Below, one piece after another: positions 12,560 through 25,700 of a DNA stretch of 64,000 nt (positions are counted from its first letter, which is position 1; every line of letters begins with the position of its first letter). The notes under the pieces were generated by a model. It had not been told where the DNA came from. It was given only the letters and a program-made list of their open reading frames with translations, and ran no database searches. The position numbers and the translations under genes were made by a program. This DNA comes from Acanthosoma haemorrhoidale. Lineage: Eukaryota; Arthropoda; Insecta; Hemiptera; Acanthosomatidae. Where the stretch lies: contig OV884011.1 of assembly GCA_930367205.1 (NCBI GenBank), positions 168,031,226 to 168,095,225 on the forward strand, given 5' to 3'.

Positions 12560-15360
12560 GTGTTTAATATAAAATAGACCGTGAACCCTCAGATAGAAGT
12601 AAATCAATATCCCCCACCTAGAATCGACGAATTATAAATTTGTGCATTGTAAAATTATTTGTCGGTTAGATTTAACAAATACTTATTTACAACTAGAAGT
12701 TGAAGAAAATAGTAGATTGCTTACGCTAAATACGGTGTGTGAGTTATATCGTTATAAACGATTAGTTTTATGTTTGGCGCCAAGTCCAGCGATTTTTCAA
12801 ATTATTGTAGATAACATTCTCGAAGGTATTCCGAATTGTTCAGCATATTTGGATGGTATCTTGATTGGGGGGACTACGAGGGAAGATCGTATAAAAAGCT
12901 TAAAACTAGTGTTTAAAAATTTGAAACAGAATAATGTAAAAATAAATCTATATCAAACTCTGTTTGTAGCAGAGTCTTTAGAGTTTTCTGGTTTCCGCAT
13001 ATCTACGGCTGACAAACAACCATCAAAAGATAAAATAGAAAAAAATGCTAATTGTCCAGTCCAACAAATCTCCAAGTCATTCCTATATTCGTATTTATCT
13101 ATGTTTAGATAAATAGAAATTTTATTAAAATGTGTCCTGATATTTTATAACCTCTATAGTTAAGAATAAGTTGCAGAGGAAAGATGAACTTTTTAATTGG
13201 TTAGCTGAATGTGAGCTAGCGTTAAAAAAAAGTAAACATATCTTGTGGGAAAAGTCGTCACTGTTTTTTTTATGATTCAGCAAAACAATTAAATTGTAGT
13301 GTGAAGCCGTCACGGTTAGGGGTTGGAGCGGTCTCGAGTCATGCTATAGATGGGAAGGATCACCCCATAGCGTTTGAATCGGCTACGTTTAATCCCGCGC
13401 AAAGAAGCTATTATCAGCCTCATTAGTCAGTTAGCGTCATTTTTGGGGTTCAAAAATTTGATTAATATCTGTTAGGCCGTCATTTTGAAATTTGTACGAA
13501 TCAAGAACCGATTATTTTCAGAGTCAAAAAATGTCCCAATTAATTGGATAAGGTCCTGGTTGATAAGGTGGGCAAAGTTATGATTATGAAATAGTCTATA
13601 AAAAAGGGGCCATTCCTCAAGCAGATGTTTTGTCACGTCTACCAACTAAAAATGTTTTACCACATCATGAGTGTAATATTCTCTTCCGTGCCACCCCTAT
13701 TATTTCGCATGAAACGTTGAAATGAAGCTACGCAATCGGATAAAGTTTTATAAATAGTAATTGTAAAATTAATTCAGAACTGGAAATTTGCGAAAAGTTT
13801 TTTTTATCGGTAGACAAGAATTTTTGGTCCACAAAGGTTGTTTGTTTATTTTATGGGGACGAAAACAAAAATTAAACTACAGGAAGAATTGAAAAATAAA
13901 GTTTTAAATTTAATCCATCAGTCTCCCAGGAATAGTACGTTCCAAAATGTTTGCTAAGTCGTTCTGGCCTTCAGCAATGGGGCCGTGGGAACGACATCAT
14001 TTGAATTTTTTTTATTTTCAGTATAAAAATACCTTGATTGTGGTTTACTCGTTTTCTAAATGGGCAGAGTGTTGCCAAATGTAATCAACAAAGGCAGGAG
14101 ATGTCATTTCAAAGTTAGATGAGTTATTCGCCAGATTCTCTGTACCAACGATTATAGTCTGTGTTTGCGCTAGGGCTTAAAAATTAAGAAGTCCCCAAAC
14201 GCCAGAAAATTGCGCCGGTTACGTCTTGAGAAGCTAGAGGTTTGATTGTGTCGGCTAGCTCACAAACTTGCCAACAATAAGGCATATACAATAAACAAAG
14301 TCAAAAATATTAAAGAAATAACAGTTCATTTTATTAAAAAACAAAACAAAAAAAAAATACTGATCAGCAACTTAACCAGGCCTGAATATTAGTATAAATA
14401 ATTGTTAGTATAATTAACTTATAAAAATTACGAAAAAGTTTATAGTCACGATACGCTAGATGTTCGGATAGTCAGCCGCAGGACGGTGATCTTCGGATAG
14501 ACAACCGCAGGGCGGCGATGTGCACGGAGAGATAAACAGGCAGATAGGCCGAGAAGTTCAGTTGTAGAAACAGCGAGTTCGTGTTCGCAGGGGAACAGGC
14601 CGGTATGGAGTTATCTTCATCACTGACTAAAAACAGGCTCAGGCCTAAAGCCTTGTCCTCTAATACGCAAAGACGTGTTTATTTACTTCCTCGAGCTGTA
14701 TAATCCTTCGAACTATTTCCTCTGTCTTTTGATGTATACAATATTGACATACTAATTGTCTCCAGCCGAAACAATCAGAAAAGGAAAGAAAATAAATTTA
14801 TAATTTAAAAATAATTACGATCATAAAAAAAAATCCTCTCAAACAAAAAAATTAAGTTTAATAAAAACTTATTTACTGCCTAAGGGCCCGAACAGTCTGT
14901 GATAATGGCACTGTTTAGTTCCGAAGAGTTTAAAAATTATTGTCAATCAATTCAGATTAAACTGTTGCATACTCCACAGTATAACTCAGAGTCAAATGGT
15001 TTAGCCGAAAGATCGATTCAAACATTTTCTAAGGCGTCAAGTAAGGTTGGAAATGTCCTCCAAATTATATGCGTATAGGTCTACGCCCTCGTCAGTTACG
15101 GAATGTTCTTCCATGTCGTTTACGTTGGGGTATAACTACAGAAGTCCCTAATCTATTTTAAATCATGTCAATCAAATGTCACGTTTTGTAAGAGCTTTAA
15201 TGTGGATGATTTAGTCATGGTAGCCCTGAGGGGTCAAAGTGGAAATAAGTCTTTACACCAGCTAGAGTTTGTTTGAAATTAAGTATATATCTGCATTTGT
15301 TAAAAGTCATGTCAGATAAAGTTCATGCAAATCAGATTCGAACTAGTCATTTATATGAAT
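12560..15360 (+). mobile_element. Ty3/gypsy-type LTR retrotransposon pol remnant
   Basis: The order is that of a Ty3/gypsy pol. RT starts near 12560 with a PPPRIDEL block. The frame 12642-13112 carries LDLTNTYLQLEVEE, APSPAIFQ and AYLDGILI, where the active-site Asp pair has become Asp-Gly. RNase H-like traces lie near 13300-13500. Integrase core pieces lie at about 14030-14165 and, after a 730-bp insertion, at 14902-15030 with the CDNG strand and ESNGLAERSIQTF. Integrase C-terminal traces reach about 15350. I find no LTRs, gag or protease. Many stops and frameshifts plus the lost RT Asp show an old inactive copy. Confidence 0.85.
14164..14893. mobile_element. 730-bp insertion with 8-bp target-site duplication (putative non-autonomous hAT- or P-type DNA transposon)
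   Basis: The insert is flanked by perfect direct copies of AGTCTGTG at 14156-14163 and 14894-14901. The host sequence is gypsy integrase; dropping the insert and one copy brings the two integrase halves into one frame at the catalytic Asp region. The insertion boundaries are therefore well supported. The ends (tttgcgctagggctta and the complement of taagggcccgaac) are only weakly inverted. It carries no transposase. Eight-base duplications are usual for hAT and P elements. Confidence 0.8.
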
Positions 15361-15552
15361 AATTTCATCCACCGAAAGGTTCGGTTTAGGAGGATGTTAA
15401 TTTGGTTCAGGAAATTACTGGGAAGATAGGGAAAGGCAAGACATGAGGGTCAGTGAGGTTGGCAGGAGTGGTTGAAGTGCTTGCCAGTAGAGTGGCTCTC
15501 ATTCTATATTTGATATGAATAAACGGGCAAACTCTCAGGACGACTTGAATAC

Positions 15553-15558
15553 TTTATT
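15553..15558 (-). terminator. Poly(A) signal of the RING-finger gene
   Basis: On the - strand AATAAA starts only 8 bases after the TAG stop, giving a very short 3' untranslated region. Confidence 0.65.
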
Positions 15559-15566
15559 TGGAGTTG

Positions 15567-18500
15567 CTAACACAACCTCGGCATGATAGCGATAGCGGCC
15601 TGGCAGATCGGGCAGAGCTTGGGAAGTCTCTTGCCACCGAAGATGGACCTGCTGGTGGCGATGCTTAAGGCGCACTGTCGACAGAGGCACCTGTGGCCAC
15701 AGGGTATCACAACGCGAGTGGCGATGTTGTCAGTGCAGACGCAGCAGGTTGGGTCTCCCTCACGGGCCTTCGATGTCTCTTCCGGACGAGAGTCGTTCGT
15801 CATGCTGTAGTAGAGGTCGCGTTCCTGCTGGGCGATCTCCTTGGGGCTCAGTTCGTACCTAAGGCAGTTGCAGATACCACGATTAGAGATCTTGAAAGAA
15901 TATTTTTAGAAGATATGTGGAAGAATGTGACTATTGCCAGGGGTCATAAACCGGTTTGAGGAACAACACAATACCCAAGATGATAATTAGATAGAACTCG
16001 AGATTTAATTGTACACGCACCGGCTGAGTGTATTTAATAATAGAAATAACGGCAAACCAGATATAATATCAGAAAAGCAGCTCAGTTGGAGGTAAAGTAG
16101 AGACATGTAAAGATGTCAGATATCCGCATCCCAAGATGGTATGCACCCCAACTCTCTTAGCAGAGTTACGGGTCACTTTAGATGGACAAGCAAGCAGATT
16201 ATCAATGTCCTTTGGTTAGTAGGTGGGAAGACTGGGTGGGCTCGGATTAGTAACGAAGCGATATGCGAAGGTCTACAGTTTGTTGCCCAAAAACGACAAA
16301 TGAGCAGTTTGGACATAAATGTGTGAAAGTCGAGAACCATGGAAACTGGCAGAGGTCTGCTGGAACCCACCCTTGAGGAAAACCTACCTGTGTCATATAC
16401 CAACCTTGGGCTTCATACAAGAAATGAAGTGAGATTTAACCAACATATAGAATGACTTATTGCTAGAAAAACAAGGACCATGTAAAATAATGATAGTATG
16501 ATTGTTGAAAATACTTGAAGGCTGAATAAATACTTTCCTAGCCTAGGCTTCAAAACCTAGCGCAAATTCGTACGATTTCAAAAGAGATATTATGATGAGG
16601 AAAAAATGGAATGGACAATAGGAAGCATAAGGAATACAACATCCACACAAATTCGAATAGTTGTTAATCTGGCAAAAATGTATAACCGTAAGGTAGAATA
16701 ACTACATTAAAACACCAGTACTCAAGGAATGAACACCATCTAGCAGCTAAAAGAGATTAAAACCATCAAAGAATTATATGCCTGAGTCGTCGCCAATAAT
16801 TACTGTGGCGTTAAGTTCACAGGTCCGACAAGAACCTGAGGAAGATAAATGCAGGGACATTTTTAATCCTTTGGACTACTTGAGAGCTATTCTAGAATCC
16901 TGAGGAGTCACGAGAGAAGGAATTACAAGCTCTACATCAACTCTTAAACGTCTCGAATACATAGTGTACAATGTCCAAACCACCACGTATTTTGGGTCTG
17001 CTGCAGCGAGGTACACCACTAAGGTTTTTAAAATTATTTAATATTATTAGTTTAAAAATAATATTCTAAGATTACTTAGGTATTATCTTCCAATCCTTTG
17101 GTGGTTCCGCCTTTCCGATATCTGTTATCTTTTCATAATCCACGTCTAAGACTTCGTACATTGGTTCATCTGACTCCGTTGGTCGGTGCAGACGGCAGTT
17201 GTCTGGAGATCTTCTAACTGAAGATGAAACGAATTTGTTTACATTCAATCCTGCGTGTTGACAGATATCAATAAAATGAATTTAAAAACAAAAGATGTTC
17301 CCTAACTAAATGTTTTTCCAGTAATTTTGTTTTTCCAATACTTTTGTCCAGTTTTATTGTCACCTTGACGCCTTTGTTCCTTTGTAGTCTACGAAAATCG
17401 TATGTCAAGTTGTCGGTTATATTATTTTCATTCATCCGAACAATTAATTTTTATTAAGAAACCATCTCTTATTACCGACTCTAAAAATGCTTAAGATCAT
17501 TCTTACTCGGCGGTTGGGCCTTTATGGCTGGCTCATATTTTGGACATTTTTCTATATTGTATTCACGGGTATTTGAATACCAAATATCAAATATGTTAAC
17601 AGTTTGTCCATAATTTAGAAAGATCATGTATGATAGGCGTTTTATTCACCTACACCCAAGCATTTTGTAATTTTGTGTAAATAGAACTTTTTTTAATGAA
17701 GCTTTCTTTCGTGTTAATATCTTTCATAGTTCCTAATGTCATTGCATATCTAGCCTCCTTATTATCTCTACCATGTTAATATTTTGAGTTGACAAGGCTC
17801 ACTTTTGTACGGTTTAATACAATTGATTGCAAAATTCGACGTTATTAAAAAAACACATATACAAGGTGAATTTGCGCAGTCCGAAACTCAAAGATTTCAC
17901 CTAGGTGTAAAGATACACCTACAGTTTTGGTTCATCCATGAAATAGCCTGCCTAGAGTTGTCGAAGTGAGCCTTCCATCTGCTCACTTCTTTTGCAAAAA
18001 AGGACACCCTCTGTCTTTTCTACAACCCTCAATTCTGCTATCATCTACTTGGGGTGACAGCCTTTACCTCTGTGCCTCCTTCGCCTGCGCTGCCTGCTGC
18101 TCGCTTGGTTACGTAGCCTCCGGGACGACTGCCCGGTCCTAGGTTCCCCCTGTCTGAAGATTGGTAAATCGGAAGTCGTCTGAGCGGAACAGCTCGCTGC
18201 CTGACCACTACGCTCTGCCCTGTCTGCCTCAGCGACGGCCTGTAACAGAGTCTCGATGATGGGAGGGTAGCGCCTTCTCAACGACTGCTCGTTCCGGCGT
18301 CGGATCTGCGTCGGCCGTCCGTATTCCCGGATGTATGTCTCGTGTCTTGCCAAGCTTTGGCTCTGCAAAACCTCATAATAATGAATGAATGCAAAAAGAG
18401 TCTTCATTATGGGACTCCGTCCCCTACGTTCAGCAATAGGTTATATAGATGAATTTATAGCAGACACAAATTTTATCGTAACTACATATTATGGTGGATT

Positions 18501-20977
18501 AAGGAGATCCAGTAAAACACGGAATACTAAATACAATAATAATTGTATTCATACACTTTCCATAATAATTGTGCCGCCAGTGTAAAAGTTGAATAGTAAG
18601 GATATTTACTGGAGGATATTCGGAATCAGGCGTTCTATAGTAGATTTAGTTAGAGGAAGTATAAAATTACAGGAAGGAAAATATGCTGTATATATAAGAT
18701 TATGAACAATTAAGCTCAAGAGAAGTAACGTACTGGGTTTAAAGATTGGGAATGATGGAGAGCGTATTCAATATTCATGAGAAGGGAGGTCTGAAGCGAC
18801 CGCTAAACTACATAAGATAAATCACCCTATACTGTATTGTTTATATATATTGTAAACAAATGTAAATAACATTACCAAAATATAAATCATTGTAAATGTG
18901 GTAAACAATAAACAGGCAGCTGTGAGACAATTAGTTATATGACACCACTTGGGACACCAGCTACCAGTAGTTACTGTACTAAGCGACCCAACCCACCGAG
19001 AGACCCTTACCCGGGTCACGTATCGATGACATATCTCTTTGTCAGAGAACAAAGAAAACCACATACTCAACTGGCATTGGGTACTGTAAAACCAGAGCTT
19101 TCGGCTACTGACGAAGACAGCTGGGTATTTAAGACCGGCGGTTTGGGGCCTGTATATCATTCTCCTGACAACTAACTGGCTCGTGGCTGCTTTGATGTAA
19201 ACTCTGAAACTTGGCTTCTTCTTTATGAAAACCTCTGCATCTCTCTCTCCTCACTTCGTTACATTTTAGTCCGGCGTTGTCAGACCTCACACCTTCCTAG
19301 TGGGAATCTCTGCCTTCGTCTCGCTAAATCTAGCACCTCCTTGGGAGAGACCTCTCCCTAGTGGACAATTGTTGTCGTGGCCCTGCAAGCTTACCAAGCA
19401 GTGTTCCCCACGGCGATTCAGTCTACCTCTCTCTGGTTCACATTCGCCTTTGGGATCCGGACGGATTTCGCCTACCCTCAGATACCAAGACCACACAAAC
19501 TACCTACACCACCTACCCTATACCTCTTCTCCTGAACCGTCATGAAACGATTGTCCAGGTTATAAACTTAATCAACCCTCACTTCGTCACCAGGGCTAGG
19601 GTAACTAGGCACCCCCCTCGACCCGACAAGGTCTCACCACCTTTCGTCACCACCTAGCCCTCCCTAGCCTCAGAGATGGTAAATTAATTCACGGTAGGTA
19701 CCGAATTACTAAATACTTATAAACTGTTAAATAAAGAGGATGCAACTATGTTGAATATGTTAGTTGGCAACTATTCATGTCCATCGTATGTATACATCGT
19801 ATTTGTAATGATATACACGATAGGGATTGTCTTAGCCGCTGTACTCATAAATCATTTGAAGAAACTTGCCTGTCAACAATTCGTTGACCCAAATAATTAC
19901 CTGATTCCTCCATGAAATTGCCGGGACGGGTGTTAAATTGACGGCATACTGTGCGCTGCTCAGCTCCGGCTGGAGGGTCACGTTGTAGCCAAGGATGCCG
20001 TCGTTCAGGACCAAGATGTCAAACAGCCCCGCTTCGTCCATGTGCCGTGGTCGGCGCCTCCGTCTCCGGTCTGTCCACTGCTACTGTAATATTCCATATT
20101 AACAGCCGTCGCAGGTTTAGTACCAAAGCATAAATTATGTGAGCATATAGGTTTATGCAACTATGATAAAAAGTTTAAATACTATATTATTCTTAAGTTA
20201 AGTTATTGAAAACATTGAGAGATGTCAGGTTGACAAGAATTACTTCCTTACGTAGAAGGAATGACTTCCTTTTCTTTGACTATTATTTGTAATTTTTCGT
20301 CAACAATTACGTAGAATTTCTCCGCAGACAGCTCCACATAAGCCCTAAGGAATAAAACCCAAAGAAACGAAAATGGAAACAGGCTCTTGTAAAATAAACT
20401 AGACCAATGAGAATTCTTGTCTTGTATGGACATCATTGATGATCCAAACAACTCTTCACGTTTCAGTTTTCTCTGAAACCTCAAAAACATGGCGTTGCAT
20501 TTATAATTGATGATTAAATTCTTTTAATTTTGAAATCATCATATAGATCCTTTATGTCTATATCTTAAATGAGATTTGGATGAGAGGTTGATTGCTTCGA
20601 GTGTTCCAATGCCTGGGTCCTGCTGATGACGCGTTGGAGTATGATGACTCAAACAATAAACGATGAACTGATATGGCACTCGTGTCTTTGATACGACTAA
20701 ATTTACCCCCCCCCCCCAATTCTAGTAGGCAGCTACTCTAACTGAAAATACATTACCACTTAATGTACTTTAAGCCAAATCAATACCATTACACTGTTTA
20801 AATTTCCATCTTATAACGTTATAATTATGTTTTCATTGACTGGTGTTGTCTACTCGATTTTCAATGATGAGTGGTCAGTTATTGCTTAAATAGATTTGAA
20901 CCCAGTATTTACCAACTTACCATTCCTTACTCGGCACGGAGACAACTTTCTGATCGTGGTTGCATCCCGGATAACAA
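15567..20977 (-). CDS. RING-finger protein, probable E3 ubiquitin ligase (six exons seen, 5' end unresolved)
   Basis: On the - strand six exons chain in phase: 20977-20921, 20344-20252, 20083-19901, 18362-18068, 17217-17076 and 15858-15567. Donors include GTAAGT, GTAAGG, GTAATT and GTAAAG; the fifth exon's AA|GTAATC is weak and otherwise gives a TAA at once. The last exon holds a C3HC4 RING: CCVC, 11 residues, CGH, CRQC, then LCPIC, ending MPRLC. Exon 4 encodes a linker and an Arg run (RQRRRRRHR). Exon 3 needs one extra base to stay open; the run of four C at 20027-20030 (+ strand) is the best place, so this is either an assembly error or a real frameshift. The first visible exon starts mid-codon, so upstream exons exist. 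RING proteins of this type usually transfer ubiquitin; the substrate is unknown. Intron 3 carries a solo LTR. Confidence 0.72.
16100..17010. other. Unrecognised sequence in the last intron of the RING gene
   Basis: The stretch has moderate G+C and short frames on both strands (+ 16141-16326, - 16173-16403). It looks like decayed repeat or pseudogene material, but I match no family and see no exon that fits the flanking phases. Confidence 0.3.
18792..19628. mobile_element. Solo LTR, long copy, with 5-bp target-site duplication
   Basis: The element runs from TGAAGCGACC to ACCCGACA, so it has TG...CA ends. It is flanked by AGGTC on both sides (18787-18791 and 19629-19633). Its first 120 bases and last 100 bases match the 621-bp element at 29058-29678. 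It lacks any internal retroviral region, so it is a solo LTR left by recombination. It is about 216 bp longer than its sister because of extra sequence around 19285-19540, part of which also occurs at 2105-2256. It sits in an intron of the RING gene. Confidence 0.85.
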
Positions 20978-21365
20978 CTTAGAAAGTTTTTCTTTTAAAT
21001 ATTAGTTTTAGTTAAAGATAAACACTAAATACATAATGATAATACACTACGGTTGTGCTGTCACCGATTTCAATGAAACTTTTTGGCGATTCTGGCGATA
21101 CCAGGTTAAAAATAGCTGACATGTTAGAGTGTTCTCTCTCCGATCAGCGTGTAAATTATGGTTACCATACATCATCCGATTTTTTTCTTCTTGTAAGTAG
21201 AATATTAGCGTACGGTGGATTGCATTACATGAGCGTAGCTTATTGAAAATTTACAAAAATCAAGAAAAGTTGCCAGTAAACTAAGCAAAGAAAAAGGTTC
21301 AGAAAAAAAGTTGCCATTCGTTTTCAACAACCCTAAATAGTTTTTTTTTATATTGATGTACTTTA

Positions 21366-22063
21366 TTACAAAAATACAATGTTGCTACTAGAATTGGAAA
21401 GGTTCATTTGTCCTCTTTCAGAACAGGTCTGCAGCAAATATATTTAATGTAAGAAAACTAATGATGAAATGAAGAGAAAAAATCAAAACGTTTTACTTTA
21501 TAGCAGTGAATTGTGATTTATTTATAGATTCTTGGTTGATATCATCACACGTAGTTTATATACCTCTAGATCAAGATAAATGTTATTTACGTACTTCACA
21601 AGATTAAAAATTAAGTGTCTCATGATTGTAAAATTTCAATAAGCTGTGCACATTTAATACAATCCAGCCTATTTTTTTCATATCCTATGTAAAAAACAAA
21701 TAGGATTACGTATGATATTTCATATTTAGCTTAGCTTAATTTTTAAATATTCTTTTCTCGGCTCCGATGACCTATTGGAAAATATCCTTCGACCCATTAT
21801 CAACAAAAATTCATTGAAACATGTGCCCCCAAGACTAGTTTGTCTTCCGTGCAGATAAAGCACGTCACAGTTTGCACGGATAAGAACCCTTTTCCTTGCT
21901 CTAACAAGAAAACGTCGTAAGTGACCATCAACTTCAGACAAATGTAACAGAACACAGTTGAATACACGCATGTACATACTTGTTACATTGAAACGTATGG
22001 ATTCTTAAGAGTACCTGTGTATGACTCCGCCTCCTTCTCCACTCGGGATCAATTTCACTCATT
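21366..22063 (-). CDS. Tentative two-exon small gene, MSEIDPEWRRRRSHTQ start
   Basis: A - strand exon 22063-22015 starts right after a good acceptor-like tttcag and encodes an ATG frame of 16 codons with five acidic/aromatic residues then RRRR. It ends at a GTACTC donor in phase 0. A candidate last exon, 21428-21366, follows a ttgctgcag acceptor, is phase 0, encodes 20 codons ending SNIVFL and a stop, and has AATAAA overlapping that stop. Joined, they would give only 36 residues. Block 21930-21800 between them has an acceptor and open frame with CFIC but no good donor. The first exon may belong to the RING gene upstream of 20977. Function unknown. Confidence 0.25.
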
Positions 22064-22735
22064 CTGAAAATTTAGAAGCAATGCTACTCGCCTAGTCCCC
22101 TATTTGTGAGTAGAGGTTAGAATTTCCATCCATATCTCTGAAGAAATATTTTAATCGATAAAATACATATGTTGTATTGATGGTGGTATAAATTAAATTA
22201 TTATTCGACACACCAAATTGATCTCATGCTAAAAAAATACCCCTTCTAATCCTTGCCACACTAGTATTCATACAAGTTGATAGGACCTAAAATGTAATCA
22301 GTCATTACCTAACCAAATGTCTAGAACATTAATTAATTAATATAACCCAAACTTTAGGTATCCAAGGCATGCCTGACCTCCGAGCTTGAATACCATTGTG
22401 GTTCTACTGCTAGTGGCAGGAATCCATTTATCAACCGGGGAGCTAATTTTTTTATAATATGTCATACATTTTTATACATAATCGTAGCTGCATTATTAAA
22501 TCAACTAAGCATGAGACTATGTAGAGAATGTAGCTGCGTCAATAAAGTGCGTTTAAGAGTTGTGCCTGTTTAATTCTAAGCCTCGTTTTTTTAACAACTT
22601 TAACGATTGGGCTGTAGTCTTATAACTTTAACCGTGTTATATTTTTTTGCTCTCATTATTAAAGTTATTGATATTATATGCAATAGTGTGGAGTTTTAGC
22701 TATCATATTATAAAGGGAAAAGAATACAAAACACC
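22064..22735. other. Intergenic, no gene recognised
   Basis: AT-rich sequence between the 3' end of the lipid-binding gene and the tentative small gene. A 75-base block at 22360-22435 is richer in G+C and open on the - strand, but it has no splice support. Confidence 0.4.
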
Positions 22736-22741
22736 TTTATT
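22736..22741 (-). terminator. Poly(A) signal of the JHBP-like gene
   Basis: AATAAA on the - strand lies about 36 bases after the TAA stop at 22778-22780, followed by a GT-rich stretch. Confidence 0.8.
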
Positions 22742-22777
22742 TGTCTTAAATCAAGCAATGTTCTTGGACTGTTCCAT

Positions 22778-25700
22778 TTAGACTTCGAATGGCGGTGGGT
22801 CGGGTGTGGACGCGATGAGCATCTTCAAGAAGTCGAGGACTTCCCCCAGAGACTTCCCTTTCATGGCCTTGTTGGCTATTTCCGTCACGTGATTGGCCAC
22901 GTTTTGGCAGATGGAGGTCTTGTGCTCTTGGACATAGCGGAGCAGCTGCTTGCTGAAGAAATCTTTTACTTCTTGTTCGGTCATTCCATCAATGGTCAAC
23001 CCGGTCACATCGGCCTGCAAAACGAATTTGAGGACATTTAGTGATTGAGGAAAGTAAACGAAATCTATTAATTGTTTAAGTCAGCACAAAGATTTGTTTA
23101 CAGTTGTGATTTGTAGGAAGAACTGGACGAGGTGGAAAAAGGATTAATAAAGGTATTCATACGTGGGCAGAACACAAAAGAAAGATGATCGTTCTTGATG
23201 AACATTGCCTCTTTTTGATGTCTGACATGAGATAAGTACTGTCTGTCTAAAATATTTTGGTTTTCTGCAGATAGTTTGGAAATTACAGACAAACAAGGAG
23301 ATTTACAGAGATATTAAGAAACTGATCAAGTTCATAAAATATCCAAAGCCAATAACTGTGTTGTAAAATGTATAAACCAATATTAGCTTTATAATATGTA
23401 AGGATTTACAGGGTTAAAGACCAGAAAAGAAAATAATTAGGAAAGGGGAACAGTTTCACTTATTAGGTTTAATAGTACTCGTTATGTTATTAATAAAAAA
23501 TAAAAATTGAGGAATGACAGGGAATAACAAAGGAAAACAAAGGAAAAAACAAAAACACTCGTAAGTAGATAAACCAGGCTGTTTTCAGGTAGGAATGGGA
23601 CAATAGAGTGGTTAAACAAATGCCTTATAATTAAATAAAGAATATCAGACAAAAAAGTTAAATGTTGATATCGAGGAAAGGGAACAGTTTGAAGGGAACG
23701 TTTTCAAACGAGAGCCCAATGGAATATTGGAAGTCATTAAGAATTGAAGTTGAGATGGTGTGGGAATTACTTTACCAATTGTCACACAATTTATAAATAT
23801 GTATAATAAAATATATGTGTAATAAGATATGTATAATTATATAAAAAATTCACAAAAACAGAAGCGGATGAAATATTATTGAAGAAACTGTCATATTATA
23901 TAGTATGGGTCTTCAAATAAACCAAGATAAAACCCACGTCTTTAGTCCAAGTTAAGAGCCTAGTGGTTAGTGCGCCTGACTATTTACTCGGACACACTAC
24001 ACGAAAATCATCAATCTAGAGCTATCATTAGAATATTGGACAGGTTCTGGGTGTGAAGTGCAAATAGATAACTGCTAATAAACAGAAAATGCCAATAAGT
24101 TTTGCAAAAAACACAAACATGATTGTTTGGAAACAATATTATTGTTTCCAAAAGAACAAAAAGTTACATATTGGGTTTGTGGTTACACTGCACTTGACAG
24201 CTATTCAAAACAGTAGGGATATTGCGTATTAAAGCTTCTTATAAAGAGTTCTTACAAATTACCCGCTCTTGTTTGCTAACGGAGGGATAAAGCAGAAATA
24301 AGAAATAAGCATACACGATATGCTTGCCAAGCACAGTATACTCAATGAGGGTTAAATACGTGCTTTGACCACTTCCTCAACACTAAGTCGAACAGTGAGT
24401 TGAACTCATCTTAAGGCATCTGAAGGTCTCTATTCCTACTTACCGTCAAAATGCCAAAGCTGAAGTCCACGTCAAAGTCCAACACTTGGAGGGAATGGTC
24501 AACAACGCCATACTGGACATCTCCTAGTTGCACGAATCGTTGAACATCGATCCTAGAAGGCAAAAGTTTTTAATTAACTCAACTATGGAAGCTATTCTAC
24601 ATTATACTATTTAGTATCCAAAGAATCGGGATTCGTAACCGGGACCTCCCCAAGCCAATTTAGGTAGACTGGCCATTGCCAAAGTCACTGATACGATTCC
24701 TGATCCTGCCGGTGTATTTTTACTAAGATTTATCTGAGGCTAAAAATGAAAATATTCCGCAAATTGTTTCGATAATAGACTCACCTGAAGGTTCCTGAGC
24801 CTTGAACGTTCTTTTGAAATGCAGTTCCTGACACTTTGTAGTTTCCTTCAAAGTATTCAGTCGGGCTTGAAATTTGAAAAGACGCTTTTAGCTGAGGAAG
24901 GTTATTTGACATCTTGTCAATGGTGAAATCGCCACCTTTAGACCACTTCACGTTGTCAGTGGAGAATAGAATGCTTAAAAGAATTGATAAGTTTAGAAAA
25001 AAATAAACAAAATAAAATTAAAAACTCTATTATAATTAAAAACATCTTTGCACTGTTTGTCAGATACTTACTCGACATTTGTATCCACTAGCTTCTGGTC
25101 GGTGAGAGGAGGCAAGGAATATGGGTCGTGTCTTTTTAGGAGAAATCTGACGTATTCCAGGGCATCTTTCATGAGTTCATCCAATGAGCCCCCGACTAGG
25201 ACCAAGTCTGAATAATTGTAAGTAAATATCAGATCAAGTTTAAACAATAGGTTTGTGTAGAGATTCATTTAAAACAGTTTTGTTTTTAATTACAGGAAAT
25301 CGCATATAGTGACATACTATATGTGTTTAATGTTTTATATACTTTACTTAAGATGTTTCTAGGCTCCAATATAAAACTCCCTCGGAGAGTGAAGCAGCAA
25401 CGGCTAGTATTCTCCTCTCTTATTCTGAGCGTCTCTATTTTTAACTTCAATCTGAATTGTATTATATTAATGCCCTCCTTCAAATGCATCAGTGCATCGC
25501 AGAAAGAGGAGAAAATTGTAAATAACATTTTTTGTTCATTGTAAAACTTATCAATAAAGGAGGTTTTGAAAAAAAAAAAGCGTCTCTGGCTTTCGCGCTC
25601 TCTCTTCAATACTATATACTTTAGTCTATGGAGTAGTATATATATACTATAATTTAGTCTATACTAATAGTATCTAGCAGTAGTGTGGCTGCATAGCATC

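Noticed and set aside
19951..20133. + strand frame MRCSAPAGGSRCSQ and onward
   Set aside because: Antisense shadow of the third RING-gene exon, which has splice sites and phase support.
23945..23990. tRNA-like ctagtggttagtgcgcctgact
   Set aside because: Resembles an A box and D arm, but no B box or cloverleaf follows.
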